Part shown: one piece after another, positions 16,909-26,192 of the stretch
Position numbering within the stretch: position 1 is the stretch's first letter
Layout of the letters: every line of letters begins with the position of its first letter
Source: an uncultured Clostridia bacterium
GTDB lineage: Bacteria > Bacillota > Clostridia > Oscillospirales > Ruminococcaceae
Assembly: GCA_944385925.1 (NCBI GenBank)
Contig: CALWZE010000051.1
Coordinates: 1-34,003 of the forward strand
Reading direction: 5' to 3'
DNA: 34,003 nt
Position numbers and translations under genes: made by a program
Notes under the pieces: model-generated
What the model saw: only the letters and a program-made list of their open reading frames with translations
What the model was told of the DNA's origin: nothing
Database searches by the model: none

Positions 16909-17634
16909 TTATTTTTCCGCTTTGCCAAGACCGCTGACGTCCGCGTTTTGCAGCGCGGTAAAGGTGCGGTTCAAAAAGCCCGGAAACTCGATCTCTTTTT
17001 GCCTGACAAAACTCTTCATCGCCTCCCGCTCGGAATGGCCATCCTTGGGGCAGCTGCTTTTAAGCACCGGCAGCGCAGAGCGCGCGGCGGCGTTGGTAAT
17101 TTCGCTTTCCTCGCATAGAATCAGCGGCCGGATCATCCACAAATCCTTGCGGGAAAGATAGGATTTCGGTGAAAATGCGCCGATGCGCCCTTCCCGGAAA
17201 AGATTCATGAAAAAGGTCTCGACCACGTCGTTCATATGATGGCCGAGCGCGATTTTATTGCAATCCAGCGCCTTGCACAGATCATGCAGCGCCCCCCGCC
17301 GCATTCGGGCACAGAGCGCGCAGGGATTTTTTTCCTGACGTATATCGAAGATGATTTCCGCGAGATTAGTCCTCTTGATTACATGCTGTACCCCATAGCT
17401 TTCGCAAAGGGCGGTAATCGCAGAATAATCCGCACTCTGCCCGCCGAAACAGGGGTCAAGGGTGATCGCGGTCAGCGTAAACGGGGTCGGCGCATAACGT
17501 CTGTATTCGCACAGCGCCACGAGCAGCGCCAGCGAATCCTTGCCGCCCGACACGCCGCATCCGATCCGGTCGCCGCTCTGGATCAGCTGGTACATCTCAC
17601 AGGCTTTTCTGAGTTTGCTTTGCAGTTTCTTCAT
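16909..17634 (-). CDS. PP-loop ATPase, tRNA 2-thiocytidine synthetase TtcA-like
   Basis: 241 residues of the TilS/TtcA PP-loop family, which adenylates a tRNA base before modification. The ATP loop SGGKDS is at 29-34; CALC at 105-108 and a later lone Cys in SSCPKDG match the iron-sulfur Cys set of TtcA; GHHMNDVVET follows. The predicted reaction is 2-thiolation of cytidine 32, but other thiolation enzymes share this layout. I start at ATG 17634 with GGAGAG upstream; the open frame continues 32 codons further without a site. First gene of a minus-strand operon with the 3D/G5 protein and neuB. Confidence 0.85.
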   Translation of the reverse strand: MKKLQSKLRKACEMYQLIQSGDRIGCGVSGGKDSLALLVALCEYRRYAPTPFTLTAITLDPCFGGQSADYSAITALCESYGVQHVIKRTNLAEIIFDIRQEKNPCALCARMRRGALHDLCKALDCNKIALGHHMNDVVETFFMNLFREGRIGAFSPKSYLSRKDLWMIRPLILCEESEITNAAARSALPVLKSSCPKDGHSEREAMKSFVRQKEIEFPGFLNRTFTALQNADVSGLGKAEK

Positions 17635-17922
17635 AGATTCTCTCCAGATATACAGTATAGCATATAACACAGGCGCGGAAAACGCAAATTCAGGCACGCG
17701 CACCCGGAAATCCCTGCGCAAAGGCCGCATTTTGGACTGTGCCGCGGAATGACGCCGATTAATGCGCAGGGGATTCCAGAATATCCCTTTTGCCTGAATA
17801 CTCTGTCCGACAAAAGGGGAGCGGCGCTCGATTCGTGGGCGAAATAAGATTTTTTAACAAAGGTCCGATCCGAAACAGACCTTTCGCCGCCCTTTTGTTT
17901 AAACAATAGCCAGCTCAGCGAA

Positions 17923-17954
17923 TTGTAAACCAAATTGAATAAAAAGGTTGACAA
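17923..17954 (+). promoter_or_regulatory. BirA operator of bioY
   Basis: TTGTAAACC (17923-17931), 14 bases, then GGTTGACAA (17946-17954): two inverted half-sites in the arrangement known for bifunctional BirA biotin repressors of Firmicutes (TTGTNAACC-N14/15-GGTTNACAA). The right half overlaps the -35 box of the bioY promoter, so holo-BirA binding would block RNA polymerase when biotin is plentiful. This also supports the BioY assignment and predicts a BirA with a DNA-binding domain elsewhere in the genome. Confidence 0.85.
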
Positions 17955-17976
17955 TCCAGCCTAAAAGCCATATACT
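17948..17976 (+). promoter_or_regulatory. Sigma-A promoter of bioY
   Basis: Consensus TTGACA (17948-17953), 17-base spacer, TATACT (17971-17976), 33 bases before the chosen ATG. The -35 lies inside the right half of the BirA operator. Confidence 0.85.
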
Positions 17977-18009
17977 GACGGCAGATCAAATAACAGGAGT
18001 CTGTTGCAG

Positions 18010-18534
18010 ATGAATATTCGGAAAATGACCCTTTGCGCGCTGTTCGCCGCGCTGCTCTGCGTTCTTGCGCCGCTGTCCGTTCCGATCGGGCCGGTGCCGA
18101 TCAGCCTCGCTTCCTTCGTGGCCTATCTTGCCGGCAGCGTACTTGGGGCGGGATACGGCGCGCTTTCGGTGTTTTTGTATGTATTGCTCGGCGCGTTTGG
18201 TTTGCCGGTTTTCGCGGGATGGGCCGGCGGGCTGGGCGTTGTTGCCGGACTGACCGGCGGCTATATTGTCGGCTTTATTCCCTGCGCCGCCTGTTCCGGT
18301 TTGCTGGCGGGACGTCTGCGCGGTTGGGGCGATCCCTGCGGGATGCTGCTTGGTACAGCGGTGCTTTATGCAGTCGGCACCCTTTGGTTTATTTTGCTGA
18401 CAGGAAACACGCCGGCCGTCGCGCTCGCCGGGTGTGTGCTCCCCTTTCTGCCGGGCGACGCGCTTAAAATCGCCGCCGCCTCGCTGCTTGCGCCCAGACT
18501 GCGCGCCGCGCTTTCCCGCAGCGCCGGAAACTAA
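18010..18534 (+). CDS. bioY: Biotin transporter substrate-binding protein BioY (ECF S component)
   Basis: 174-residue, six-helix membrane protein. Family features: VPIGPVPISLASFVAYLAGSVLGAGYGALSV in parts along residues 22-55, LGAFGLPVFAGWAGG and GGYIVGFIPCA, then LPFLPGDALKI near the C-terminus. It binds biotin as the S component of an ECF transporter, alone or with a shared energising module encoded elsewhere. I choose ATG 18010, ten bases after AGGAG; a TTG two codons earlier is also possible. Monocistronic, under a BirA operator. Confidence 0.93.
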   Translation: MNIRKMTLCALFAALLCVLAPLSVPIGPVPISLASFVAYLAGSVLGAGYGALSVFLYVLLGAFGLPVFAGWAGGLGVVAGLTGGYIVGFIPCAACSGLLAGRLRGWGDPCGMLLGTAVLYAVGTLWFILLTGNTPAVALAGCVLPFLPGDALKIAAASLLAPRLRAALSRSAGN

Positions 18535-19204
18535 AGGCAGTTTTCTGCCGCGGCGCCGGACGGCAGAAAAAAGACGGATTCATCTCCATTAAAGATTTTT
18601 CCCACATCCTGCCGCAGTCTCTGCGGGGCATAGTTGAAAAAGCGGCAGATTTTGCGTTTTTTCCGCTCTTTGGCGCCGCGTCGTCTTTATTGAAAACAAG
18701 TTCTCCGCCCCGATTGAACCCTTTCCCGCAAACCTTCACATGACGCAGCCGGGAAAACCTATCCAACCCGCTGTTTGTAGATTTTCTGCCGCCAGCGCAG
18801 GCGCGGCTAAAAATCTCCGGGAATCCTTTGCTGCTCTGATTCAAGGAATAAGCGCTCCCCAGCTAATCCGGCGGCCTCCTGAGACACGGCGCGCTTAAGA
18901 CGGCATCATTTGCGCGATTCTCGGGAAATAATGGCAAAACGGGAATCACTGCCGCCATTATACAAGCGATATAATAGCAAAGAATCTGCCTTTCCCCGTC
19001 TGTGTTTTCAGGAATCAAAGCCACTTGAAGTGTAGGTTTAACAAGCCCTTAAGAGTCTGTCTCCTGCGGTTGTCCTCTCAAAATGGGGCCGGATCATATT
19101 GAATCACCTGTTTTGTACCGCAAGCCCCTTGTTCGTGGATGTTGCATGCGGTTTCCTTAAACATGCTGCAACCAGTTTTATTTGCGAAAGTATTTTTTAT
19201 TGCC

Positions 19205-19229
19205 TCCCCGGTTCAGCCGGGGGATTTTT
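19205..19229 (+). terminator. Rho-independent terminator (rightward)
   Basis: Stem TCCCCGG/CCGGGGGA around a TTCAG loop followed by five T. No rightward gene ends nearby except bioY, about 670 bases upstream. A near-copy in the opposite orientation lies at 24474-24492. Confidence 0.75.
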
Positions 19230-19250
19230 CATGCCTGTTCGGCGCCATAG

Positions 19251-19286
19251 AAAAAGCCGCGTCTGCCTGTGCAGGCGCGGCTTTTT
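19251..19286 (-). terminator. Terminator of typA (bidirectional)
   Basis: A 16-base-pair stem, AAAAAGCCGCG at the left and CGCGGCTTTTT at the right with a CTGT loop, seven bases beyond the typA stop. T-tracts are present in both directions. Confidence 0.85.
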
Positions 19287-19293
19287 ATTCTTA

Positions 19294-21120
19294 TTAACTG
19301 TTTTTCTTCTGGGAAGCGGCGCGGGCACGGGCAGCGTGGCTCAGTTCCCGCTTACGGATGCGCAGGTTTTCCGGCGTGACCTCCAGAAGCTCGTCGTCGC
19401 TCAGGAACTCGATGCACTGTTCCAGCGAGAGGACACGCGGCGGAATCAGGCGCAGCGCCTCGTCCGATCCGGCGGCGCGCATATTCGTCGCCGCCTTTTT
19501 CTTGCAGACGTTGACCACCAGGTCTTCATTCTTCGGAGAAACGCCGACCACCATGCCGCCATAGACCGGCGTTCCCGGTCCGATGAACAGCGCGCCGCGA
19601 TCCTGCGCGTTGTAAAGGCCATAGCCGACCGCCTCACCTGTTTCAAAGGCGATAAGCGATCCGGTCGTGCGCTTCTGGATATCCCCTTTGTATTCGCCGT
19701 ACTTTTCAAATACGGCGCTCATAATGCCCTCGCCGCGGGTATCGGTGAGGAATTCGTTGCGATAGCCAAACAGGCCGCGGGACGGGATAATGTATTCCAA
19801 CCGCATCCGGCTGCCCTGCGGGTTCATCGAGACAAGTTCGCCTTTGCGCGCGCCGAGTTTTTCCATCACGGCGCCCATATTGTCAGCCGGAACGTCGGCG
19901 ACAAACCGCTCATACGGCTCGCACTTTTTGCCGTCGATGGTCTTGAACAGCGCCTGCGGAGTGCTGACCTGGAACTCATAACCCTCACGGCGCATGGTTT
20001 CGATGAGAATGGACAGGTGCATTTCGCCGCGTCCGAGTACCCGGAAGCTGTCGGTGCTGTCGGTCCGCTCGACCCGCAGCGAAACATCCCGCAGCAGCTC
20101 GCGGAACAGCCGGTCGCCCAGCTGGCGGCTTGTGACAAACTTGCCTTCCCGTCCGGCAAAGGGGCTGTCATTGACCGAGAAGGTCATCTCGACGGTCGGT
20201 TCACTGATCTTGACAAAGGAGATCGGCTCGACCTTTGCGGGGGAACAGACCGTGTTGCCGATATTGACGTCGTCTATGCCGGAAAAAGCAATAATGTCCC
20301 CAACCGTCGCGCTCTCGCAGGGAACCCGCTTGACATCCTCGAACTGATAAATCGCGGTAATTTTCGCTTTTTTCTGTATCTCGGGTTTGTGGTAGTCGCA
20401 GACGACTACTTCCTGATTCACCCGCATGGTTCCGCGCTCGATGCGGCCGATGGCGATACGGCCGACGAATTCGTTATAGTCGATGGAGGAAACCAGCACG
20501 CCCAATTCGTCCGCCTCGTCTCCTTCGGGCGCCTTGATATAATTTACAACCGTATCCAGCAAGGGAACGAGATCTGTGCCTTCCTTGTGGGGGGAATAAC
20601 TCGCCGTACCCGCACGGCCGGAGCAGAAGATCATCGGGCTGTCCAGCTGCTCATTGGTTGCGCCGAGATCCATCAGCAGTTCGAGCACCTCGTCCACCAC
20701 CTCGTCAATACGGGCTTCCGGGCGGTCGATCTTGTTGATGACCACGATCAGCATCAGGCCAAGGGAAAGCGCTTTTTCCAGCACGAAACGAGTCTGCGGC
20801 ATCGGGCCTTCCGCCGCGTCGACCAGCAGCAGCACGCCGTCCACCATCTTGAGCACCCGCTCAACCTCGCCGCCGAAATCGGCGTGGCCCGGTGTGTCGA
20901 CAATGTTGATCTTGACCCCTTTATAGCGGCAGGCAGCGTTTTTGGCCAGGATCGTGATTCCGCGTTCCCGCTCAATGTCGCCGCTGTCCATAATGCGCTC
21001 CGCAACGACCTGGTTCTCCCGCCAGGCGCCGCTCTGTTTGAGCATCTCGTCCACCAGGGTGGTTTTCCCGTGGTCAACGTGGGCGATAATCGCAATGTTT
21101 CTCAAATCTTCTCTTTTCAA
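19294..21120 (-). CDS. typA: Ribosome-associated GTPase TypA/BipA
   Basis: 608 residues of the translational GTPase family that binds the 70S ribosome and aids assembly and stress growth. Seen: G1 AHVDHGKTT, switch region ERERGITI, G3 DTPGHADF, G4 NKIDRPEAR, then beta-barrel, EF-G-like domains III and V and the TypA C-terminal domain ending in basic residues. I choose the TTG at 21120, giving (M)[11 protein letters not shown], which is where the family normally begins; AGCAGG upstream is a weak ribosome site. The frame is open 33 codons further but those residues are not conserved. Own promoter at 21251-21278. Confidence 0.95.
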   Translation of the reverse strand: MKREDLRNIAIIAHVDHGKTTLVDEMLKQSGAWRENQVVAERIMDSGDIERERGITILAKNAACRYKGVKINIVDTPGHADFGGEVERVLKMVDGVLLLVDAAEGPMPQTRFVLEKALSLGLMLIVVINKIDRPEARIDEVVDEVLELLMDLGATNEQLDSPMIFCSGRAGTASYSPHKEGTDLVPLLDTVVNYIKAPEGDEADELGVLVSSIDYNEFVGRIAIGRIERGTMRVNQEVVVCDYHKPEIQKKAKITAIYQFEDVKRVPCESATVGDIIAFSGIDDVNIGNTVCSPAKVEPISFVKISEPTVEMTFSVNDSPFAGREGKFVTSRQLGDRLFRELLRDVSLRVERTDSTDSFRVLGRGEMHLSILIETMRREGYEFQVSTPQALFKTIDGKKCEPYERFVADVPADNMGAVMEKLGARKGELVSMNPQGSRMRLEYIIPSRGLFGYRNEFLTDTRGEGIMSAVFEKYGEYKGDIQKRTTGSLIAFETGEAVGYGLYNAQDRGALFIGPGTPVYGGMVVGVSPKNEDLVVNVCKKKAATNMRAAGSDEALRLIPPRVLSLEQCIEFLSDDELLEVTPENLRIRKRELSHAARARAASQKKNS

Positions 21121-21250
21121 AATTAAAACCTGCTTTCCGTTCCTGTGCGGCAGCGCCCTTTGAACCGGGATGCCCCCGACCTGGCCGGAGACAGGATTCA
21201 AAACGCGCTTCCGCGTCAATTCTTGTTCCTAAAACAAAACACACGCTGGT

Positions 21251-21278
21251 ATTATAGCACTCTTTCTAAACTTTTCAA
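21251..21278 (-). promoter_or_regulatory. Sigma-A promoter of typA
   Basis: On the minus strand TTGAAA (21273-21278), 16-base spacer, TATAAT (21251-21256). This leaves an untranslated leader of about 120 bases before the TTG start. Confidence 0.65.
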
Positions 21279-21838
21279 AGGTTTTTTGTGGATAATGACG
21301 CCGTTTTCCCGATATTTTCCCGTGTTTTCCTGTTTTGACAGGTGTATTCGATTTATGCAGTCCCATACAGCCGCAAAATCGTCCGGGCCGTCATGCGACA
21401 GCAATTTATTCACCGGTAGACCGACAGGTCTTTCTGCCTGACCGGCCTGCAGAATTCCTTTAAAACGAAGCGTCCGGTCCCGGTGCCCGTTTTATAAAAA
21501 AACGCTGCCGATATTTTCCCACCCGGCGGCTGTCGCTGTCAGGCACCAGACCGCCATTCCGCACACGGGACGGTCCTCCCTTTTCCTCCTCTTCGCCAGT
21601 TTAAGCATTACATCACCCGATAAGCCGACAATGTGCCCCGGAGGCGGTGTGCAGCGCCGTGTTGCCGTCTCTAAATTTTGTTCTCCCTGTTGACCCAAAA
21701 TTTGCAAACGGGTAAAGCGGCTGCGGCGGATATTCTTTTGGACGACAATTGATTTTGTCCTTACCAAGTGAGAAGGCAATGCAAAGTACTCACGCCAGCA
21801 AAAAATAGCGGTTGTTTTGCAGGAAGAGCGGCCGGGAC

Positions 21839-21873
21839 AAAAAAAATCCTGTCCGGCCGCAGGCCGGACAGGA
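21839..21873 (-). terminator. Terminator of the glyQS/ATP-grasp operon
   Basis: A perfect 12-base-pair stem TCCTGTCCGGCC/GGCCGGACAGGA with a three-base loop, followed on the minus strand by eight T (21839-21846). It lies 56 bases beyond the ATP-grasp stop. Confidence 0.9.
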
Positions 21874-21928
21874 AGACCGGTTACTTTAATTTTAAAGAGC
21901 CCGCACAAAAAGCCCGGAATCATCCGGT

Positions 21929-22951
21929 TTATTTTCCGTAAAACTCTTTGCCGAGCACCTGGACAAACCGGGGCTTGACCCCAATTTTGCGTTCTGCAAG
22001 ATGGTGGTAGTTCTGGCACATGTCGTAGCTTGGAATGGTGTTTCCCTCAATGATCACCGGACCATCTGTGGAAATCGCGATATCCCATCCGACATACCGC
22101 ACCTCGGGCACAACCAGCGCCGCGCGGCGAACAAGCTCGATCCCCTCGCGGAACATCGGGATCTCGAACCCGACCAGCTTGGTTCCGGTAGCGGGATGGA
22201 TTTCGTAGTATTCACCGGTTTTGTCACAGAAAGCGGGCGCGGTGATGACCCCATCCTGCACCGGCGCATACATTCCGCCGGAAGAAATATTATCCACATA
22301 GGATTCGCCGCTTCCCATGCGGACCAGTGCATACATCACATGCACCTCGCCGTCCTTAAGCAGGGTGACGACCCGGATGGTGTTGACCGATTTCTGGCAG
22401 AGCCGGTTCATCTCAATGTGCTGGACAACCTCCTGCTCAATGAGATATTGCCGGTTTTCCAAAAGCTCTGCATAGAGCGCCGCGACGTCCTGGTTATCCA
22501 CAGCCCGGATGCGACTGACCCCATGGCCGCCGAAATTATCGGTCTGCTTGGCAAACACCACAGGGAAGCGGCGCAGAAAAGCCGCGAATTCCTCCTGCGA
22601 AGCGGTGCGAAGATCCAGCCAGCCGCGATTGATATAATCGCCGAACTGCCGGACAAAGGCGAGCTTATCCTCAAACAGGTCTTTTTTGACCGGATCATTG
22701 AGGGTGCGCGTCAACCGCAAATTGTCGTTCATTGTCATATAGGTGCGCCGCTGGGCCGCGCTGAGATGGACAAAGCCAAAGGTCAGGTAATCCAGATAGC
22801 CCACGCCGTAGCGGAAAACACACCAGAACATATCCACCAGAATCAGCAGCTTTGGCCGGCCGGAATCCGCCCGCGCCTTATCGGCATACATCGCCATCCG
22901 CCGAAAACTCATGGTTCGCATCCGTCGCAGAAAGGTTTTGAGCTTGTGCAT
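21929..22951 (-). CDS. Sugar-transfer associated ATP-grasp protein
   Basis: 340 residues. The N-terminal 60 residues are basic with a hydrophobic stretch; the rest fits the ATP-grasp fold of the sugar-transfer associated family: VFAKQTDNFGGHGVSRI (nucleotide lysine and glycine-rich loop), the YLIEQEVVQH segment, NTIRVVTLL, and the metal-binding end VGWDIAISTDGPVIIEGNTIP. Such proteins are usually found in exopolysaccharide or capsule clusters and presumably ligate a carboxylate to an amine or sugar. Here it instead follows glyQS by 26 bases, with AAAGGA as its ribosome site. Substrate unknown. Confidence 0.85.
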   Translation of the reverse strand: MHKLKTFLRRMRTMSFRRMAMYADKARADSGRPKLLILVDMFWCVFRYGVGYLDYLTFGFVHLSAAQRRTYMTMNDNLRLTRTLNDPVKKDLFEDKLAFVRQFGDYINRGWLDLRTASQEEFAAFLRRFPVVFAKQTDNFGGHGVSRIRAVDNQDVAALYAELLENRQYLIEQEVVQHIEMNRLCQKSVNTIRVVTLLKDGEVHVMYALVRMGSGESYVDNISSGGMYAPVQDGVITAPAFCDKTGEYYEIHPATGTKLVGFEIPMFREGIELVRRAALVVPEVRYVGWDIAISTDGPVIIEGNTIPSYDMCQNYHHLAERKIGVKPRFVQVLGKEFYGK

Positions 22952-22977
22952 GTCGCCGTCCTTTTAAATGTTTATTT

Positions 22978-24351
22978 TCAGAACTTGACTGCCTTTGCAA
23001 TGTAGTCGGTCAGCGAGTCAACAGGCACACGGGTCTGCTGCATGGTATCGCGGTCGCGCACGGTGACGCAGCCGTCCTGTTCGCTGTCGAAATCGTAGGT
23101 GATGCAGAACGGCGTACCGATCTCATCCTGACGGCGATACCGCTTGCCGATCGATCCGGCGTCGTCAAAGTCCACCATAAAGTCTGCTGCGAGAAGATCG
23201 CGTACCTTGAGCGCCTGCTCGCTGAGCTTTTTGGACAGCGGCAGCACGCAGGCCTTATAGGGCGCAAGCGCCGGATGCAGATGCAGCACGACGCGGGTAT
23301 CTCCCTCACCGATCTCCTCTTCGTCATAGGCCTCGCACAGGAAGGCAAGCGCAACGCGGTCGGCGCCGAGCGACGGCTCGATCACATGCGGGATGTAGTG
23401 CTCATTGCTCTCCTGATCATAATATTCAAGCGGTTTGCCGCTATGCTTGCTGTGCTGGGTCAAATCGAAATCAGTGCGGTCAGCAATGCCCCAAAGTTCG
23501 CCCCAGCCGAAGGGGAAGAGGAACTCGATATCGGTCGTGGCATTGGAATAGTGAGAGAGCTCCTCGGGATCGTGATCGCGCAGTTTGAGATCCTCCGCTT
23601 TCATGCCGAGGCTGAGCAGCCAATTGTAGCAGAACTCACGCCAGTACCGGAACCACTCCATATTGGTGCCCGGCTTGATAAAGAATTCCAGCTCCATCTG
23701 CTCGAACTCACGGGTGCGGAAGGTGAAGTTGCCCGGCGTGATCTCGTTGCGGAAGCTCTTGCCGATCTGCGCAACACCGAAGGGCAGCTTGCGGCGGGTA
23801 GTGCGCTGAATGTTGCTGAAGTTGACAAAGATGCCCTGCGCGGTCTCGGGGCGCAGATAAATTTCGTTTTTCGCATCTTCGGTTACGCCCTGGAAGGTCT
23901 TGAACATCAGGTTGAATTTGCGGATCTCGGTGAAATTGCACGCGCCGCAGTCGGGGCATTGAATATTGTGCTCGACAATATAATTCTGCATCTGCTCAAA
24001 GCTCCAGCCGGCAGGGTTCGCACCGGACGCCTCGATCAGCTGGTCGGCGCGGTGACGGGTGTGGCAGCTTTTGCAGTCCATCAGCGGGTCGGAAAAGCCG
24101 CCCACATGGCCGGAAGCAACCCAGGTCTGCGGATTCATGAGAATCGCGGAATCCAGCCCGACGTTGTAGGGATTTTCCTGCACGAATTTTTTCCGCCATG
24201 CCGCCTTGACGTTGTTTTTGAATTCCACGCCCAGCGGGCCGTAATCCCAGGTGTTGGAAAGGCCGCCGTAAATTTCGCTGCCCGCGTAGACAAAGCCGCG
24301 ATTTTTGCAAAGCGCGACAATTTTATCCATCGTCTTTTTGCTGTTGTCCAT
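22978..24351 (-). CDS. glyQS: Glycyl-tRNA synthetase (single-chain, alpha2 type)
   Basis: 457-residue class II synthetase charging tRNA-Gly. Seen: N-terminal [21 protein letters not shown] in part, [16 protein letters not shown], a Cys pair near [10 protein letters not shown], and motif 2 in [21 protein letters not shown] (given in part). Motif 3 reads [14 protein letters not shown], followed by the anticodon-binding domain with [11 protein letters not shown]. This is the dimeric form, not the alpha2beta2 GlyQ/GlyS pair. The ATG at 24351 is chosen for its GGAGGAG site six bases upstream. Unlike many Firmicute glyQS genes, no T-box sequence (TGGNACCGCG) is visible in the 250 bases upstream. 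Confidence 0.95.
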   Translation of the reverse strand: MDNSKKTMDKIVALCKNRGFVYAGSEIYGGLSNTWDYGPLGVEFKNNVKAAWRKKFVQENPYNVGLDSAILMNPQTWVASGHVGGFSDPLMDCKSCHTRHRADQLIEASGANPAGWSFEQMQNYIVEHNIQCPDCGACNFTEIRKFNLMFKTFQGVTEDAKNEIYLRPETAQGIFVNFSNIQRTTRRKLPFGVAQIGKSFRNEITPGNFTFRTREFEQMELEFFIKPGTNMEWFRYWREFCYNWLLSLGMKAEDLKLRDHDPEELSHYSNATTDIEFLFPFGWGELWGIADRTDFDLTQHSKHSGKPLEYYDQESNEHYIPHVIEPSLGADRVALAFLCEAYDEEEIGEGDTRVVLHLHPALAPYKACVLPLSKKLSEQALKVRDLLAADFMVDFDDAGSIGKRYRRQDEIGTPFCITYDFDSEQDGCVTVRDRDTMQQTRVPVDSLTDYIAKAVKF

Positions 24352-24473
24352 TTGACTCCTCCGCGCCCAAAAGCGCATTCCTGTATTATTAAGTATACCC
24401 ATAATGATAGCATCAACACGTCTGTTTCGCAACTCGATCGCCGGATTTTCCCCTTAAATTCTGCAATAAATAT

Positions 24474-24492
24474 CCCCCGGCAGAACCGGGGG
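24474..24492 (-). terminator. Terminator-like hairpin between the small membrane gene and glyQS
   Basis: CCCCCGG-5-CCGGGGG stem. On the minus strand it is followed by ATATTTATT, on the plus strand by CTTTTT. In minus orientation its loop region reads CCGGTTCTGCCGG, almost the same as the hairpin at 19205-19229 in plus orientation. It probably ends the 24605-25081 transcript. Confidence 0.6.
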
Positions 24493-24604
24493 CTTTTTAC
24501 CGGCAGACAAAACCATCAGGCGCCGGCTTGCCCGACGCCTTGCACCGGAAACTTTAAAAGCTGCGGATGCAGTTTCTTTTCGGAAAAGCTGCAATCAGGC
24601 CGGG

Positions 24605-25081
24605 TTACTGTGCCTTGTTTCCGCTTCTTGCATAGTAATGCGCACGAAGAATTTCCCGCGCACGATGCGCGTAGCTTTGAATATCTCTGCTGAAAATCAG
24701 ATACAGGGCGATCCCCAGAAGCAGCACGGAGCAGATGGCTCCCATCCAGATATGCCAATTCATATGCCCTTGCTGCGCGGTAATGTACAGCCCCGCTGCG
24801 TTCAAGAGCTCGTCCACGACGATAATTCCGCCGCCAAGCGCAGCATAACCATGCAGTGCCAGCGTCTCCACCAGAAAATGCAGCGCCAATGCCAGCAGGA
24901 TCTCCCCTGCGCCGGTCCAGCTTGCACCTTCCAGCAGCATCATAATCAACCATTCCCCCGCTATGACCGCAAGGAAGATATTCATCAGAAGATGAATTCG
25001 GTGCTGCGCTTTGCGAAAAGCCGGGTTATTTCGGGACTCATTTTTTCTTGCGGTGAGATACTTTGAGTGCTTTGCTCTCAT
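24605..25081 (-). CDS. Small multi-pass membrane protein, unknown
   Basis: 158 residues: a basic N-terminal tail (to about 27), four probable TM helices between about 28 and 130, then a basic, Arg/Tyr-rich C-terminal tail. No motif recognised. The ATG at 25081 has GGAGGGG upstream; an open frame continues 47 codons further but the start here gives the normal spacing. It follows coaW by 52 bases on the same strand and may be cotranscribed with it. Confidence 0.75.
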   Translation of the reverse strand: MRAKHSKYLTARKNESRNNPAFRKAQHRIHLLMNIFLAVIAGEWLIMMLLEGASWTGAGEILLALALHFLVETLALHGYAALGGGIIVVDELLNAAGLYITAQQGHMNWHIWMGAICSVLLLGIALYLIFSRDIQSYAHRAREILRAHYYARSGNKAQ

Positions 25082-25133
25082 CTGCGCCCCTCCATGTAAA
25101 AAGTCGACAATGCTTGATGTTTGAAAAGCAGTC

Positions 25134-25967
25134 TTATTTCGCGACAAGTGCGGCCGCGCCGATCGCTGTCGCAAAAGCGGGATTGTCCGGAATAATAAAA
25201 TCGATGCCGTAAAGCGCGCCAACCTCTTTAAGCATCGGCGCCGCCTGCGGCAGCTTTGCCATAGAGCCGGTAACTACAATTCTGTATTCCGGCGTCGCGG
25301 CATTTGCAAAGACCGCAAGGGTTCCCGCCGTCTGGAAAATCATACTCAGAAGGCCGAGTGCAAAGTCACCGTCGGTTGCCGTGCTTTTGACGTTTCCAAA
25401 GTTTGCCGCCGTGGCGTGGGCGGGCAGAGAGGGGATCTCGACATTGCTTATATCCCGAATGGTCAGATCAACCCCTTCAAGGTCGCCTTTTTCCGCCAGT
25501 GCCAGGACAGCCTCAATGTTATGCAGATTAAACAACCGATCGGACAGTCCCATCAGCGTGCCGCCGCCGACACCGCTGCCGCCGATGTGGGTGCAGCCAT
25601 CTACCGCGCTGGCGCGCACAAAAGCGGTTCCGGTTCCCATGCTGACGACCAGCGCCTGCTGCAAACCGGCAAGCATCAGCCCGCCGCGGCCGATCGCCTC
25701 AAATTCACGCACCCGTTCGGTCGGCACGCCGTAAACGTCCCCTTCCACCCAGGAGGCGCCCACGCCCGTCAAGGCAATGCGGCCGAGCTGAGACAAAGAC
25801 AACCCGTTCTTATATAAAAGCCGCCCAATCGCGCCGTAAAGCGAGGTGAGCTGGTCGTCCGCGCGCACCTGCAATGCATCCAGCATACTGCCCGCACGAT
25901 CAAATGCAACAATTTTTGTTGTTGATCCGCCGATATCCACACCCAGTATCAAATCGTCCGGTTTCAT
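25134..25967 (-). CDS. coaW: Type II pantothenate kinase
   Basis: 277-residue kinase of the acetate/sugar kinase-like (ASKHA) fold catalysing the first step of coenzyme A synthesis. Seen: phosphate 1 loop LGVDIGGSTTKIVAFD (8-23), ALTGVGASWVEGD, phosphate 2 region VVSMGTGTAFVRA, and HIGGSGVGGGTLMGLS, the arrangement of CoaW and eukaryotic PanK. Full length. The type II form is known from staphylococci and some Bacillales and Clostridia and is not feedback-inhibited by CoA in the same way as type I. Confidence 0.9.
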   Translation of the reverse strand: MKPDDLILGVDIGGSTTKIVAFDRAGSMLDALQVRADDQLTSLYGAIGRLLYKNGLSLSQLGRIALTGVGASWVEGDVYGVPTERVREFEAIGRGGLMLAGLQQALVVSMGTGTAFVRASAVDGCTHIGGSGVGGGTLMGLSDRLFNLHNIEAVLALAEKGDLEGVDLTIRDISNVEIPSLPAHATAANFGNVKSTATDGDFALGLLSMIFQTAGTLAVFANAATPEYRIVVTGSMAKLPQAAPMLKEVGALYGIDFIIPDNPAFATAIGAAALVAK

Positions 25968-26192
25968 AGTTTCCGCCCTCTCCGCAGCTTTGCAGCCGCG
26001 TTACTGTTTTGCTGTATTTTACCATAAATTCCTGTTTTTAGGCTACCATTTATTAAAGTCATTCAGCAACGCCGATGCACTTCCGATCCCATCGCCTTTG
26101 AAGATACATATTTATAGAGCGCAAAAATCAGCAAACAATGCATTTTTTCTGTTACAGAAGAAAAAGTTTCCCGCCGTCCTCAGGGGCCCAAT

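Larger units (their letters stand above)
17635..18009. other. Divergent regulatory region upstream of bioY and the ttcA-like gene
   Basis: 375 bases with no gene. Contains the bioY promoter and BirA operator near its right end and a 12-base palindrome TTGTTTAAACAA at 17895-17906, whose halves resemble the BirA half-site. The 17640-17890 part shows nothing I can name. Confidence 0.5.
18535..19293. other. Gene-free region with hairpins; candidate non-coding RNA
   Basis: 759 bases between convergent bioY and typA. Contents: a stem TTTTCTGCCG/CGGCAGAAAA at 18541-18570 with no T-tract; a TATAAT at 18970-18975; complementary pairs TGCGGT/ACCGCA (19075-19080 with 19117-19122) and GGGGC/GCCCC (19085-19089 with 19124-19128) that interlock like a pseudoknot; a hairpin at 19141-19172 (GTTGCATG with CATGCTGCAAC); then a rightward terminator at 19205-19229. 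I see no coding frame with a ribosome site. A rightward small RNA of about 250 bases is possible; no known RNA family is recognised. Confidence 0.4.
21121..21928. other. Gene-free region upstream of typA
   Basis: 808 bases. The left end is the typA leader and promoter; the right end is the terminator of the ATP-grasp gene. A minus-strand open frame at 21492-22019 overlaps the conserved end of the ATP-grasp gene, has no family resemblance and no ribosome site, so I reject it. I see nothing else supportable in 21279-21838. Confidence 0.4.

Noticed and set aside
15904-17118. 404-codon open frame on the plus strand
   Set aside because: Antisense to the low-complexity tail of the 3D/G5 protein and part of the ttcA-like gene; composition is biased to Arg, Phe and Leu with no motif.
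18541-18570. Terminator for bioY
   Set aside because: Good stem, but no T-tract in either direction; kept only as a hairpin in the intergenic description.
18464-18844. 126-codon minus-strand frame overlapping the bioY 3' end
   Set aside because: No ribosome site or family resemblance, and it overlaps a well-supported gene.
19099-21126. 675-codon open frame on the plus strand
   Set aside because: Complete antisense of typA, which has all GTPase motifs.
24352-24604. T-box riboswitch before glyQS
   Set aside because: Expected from the family, but no TGGNACCGCG or specifier structure is visible in the 250 bases; only a terminator-like hairpin of the upstream gene.
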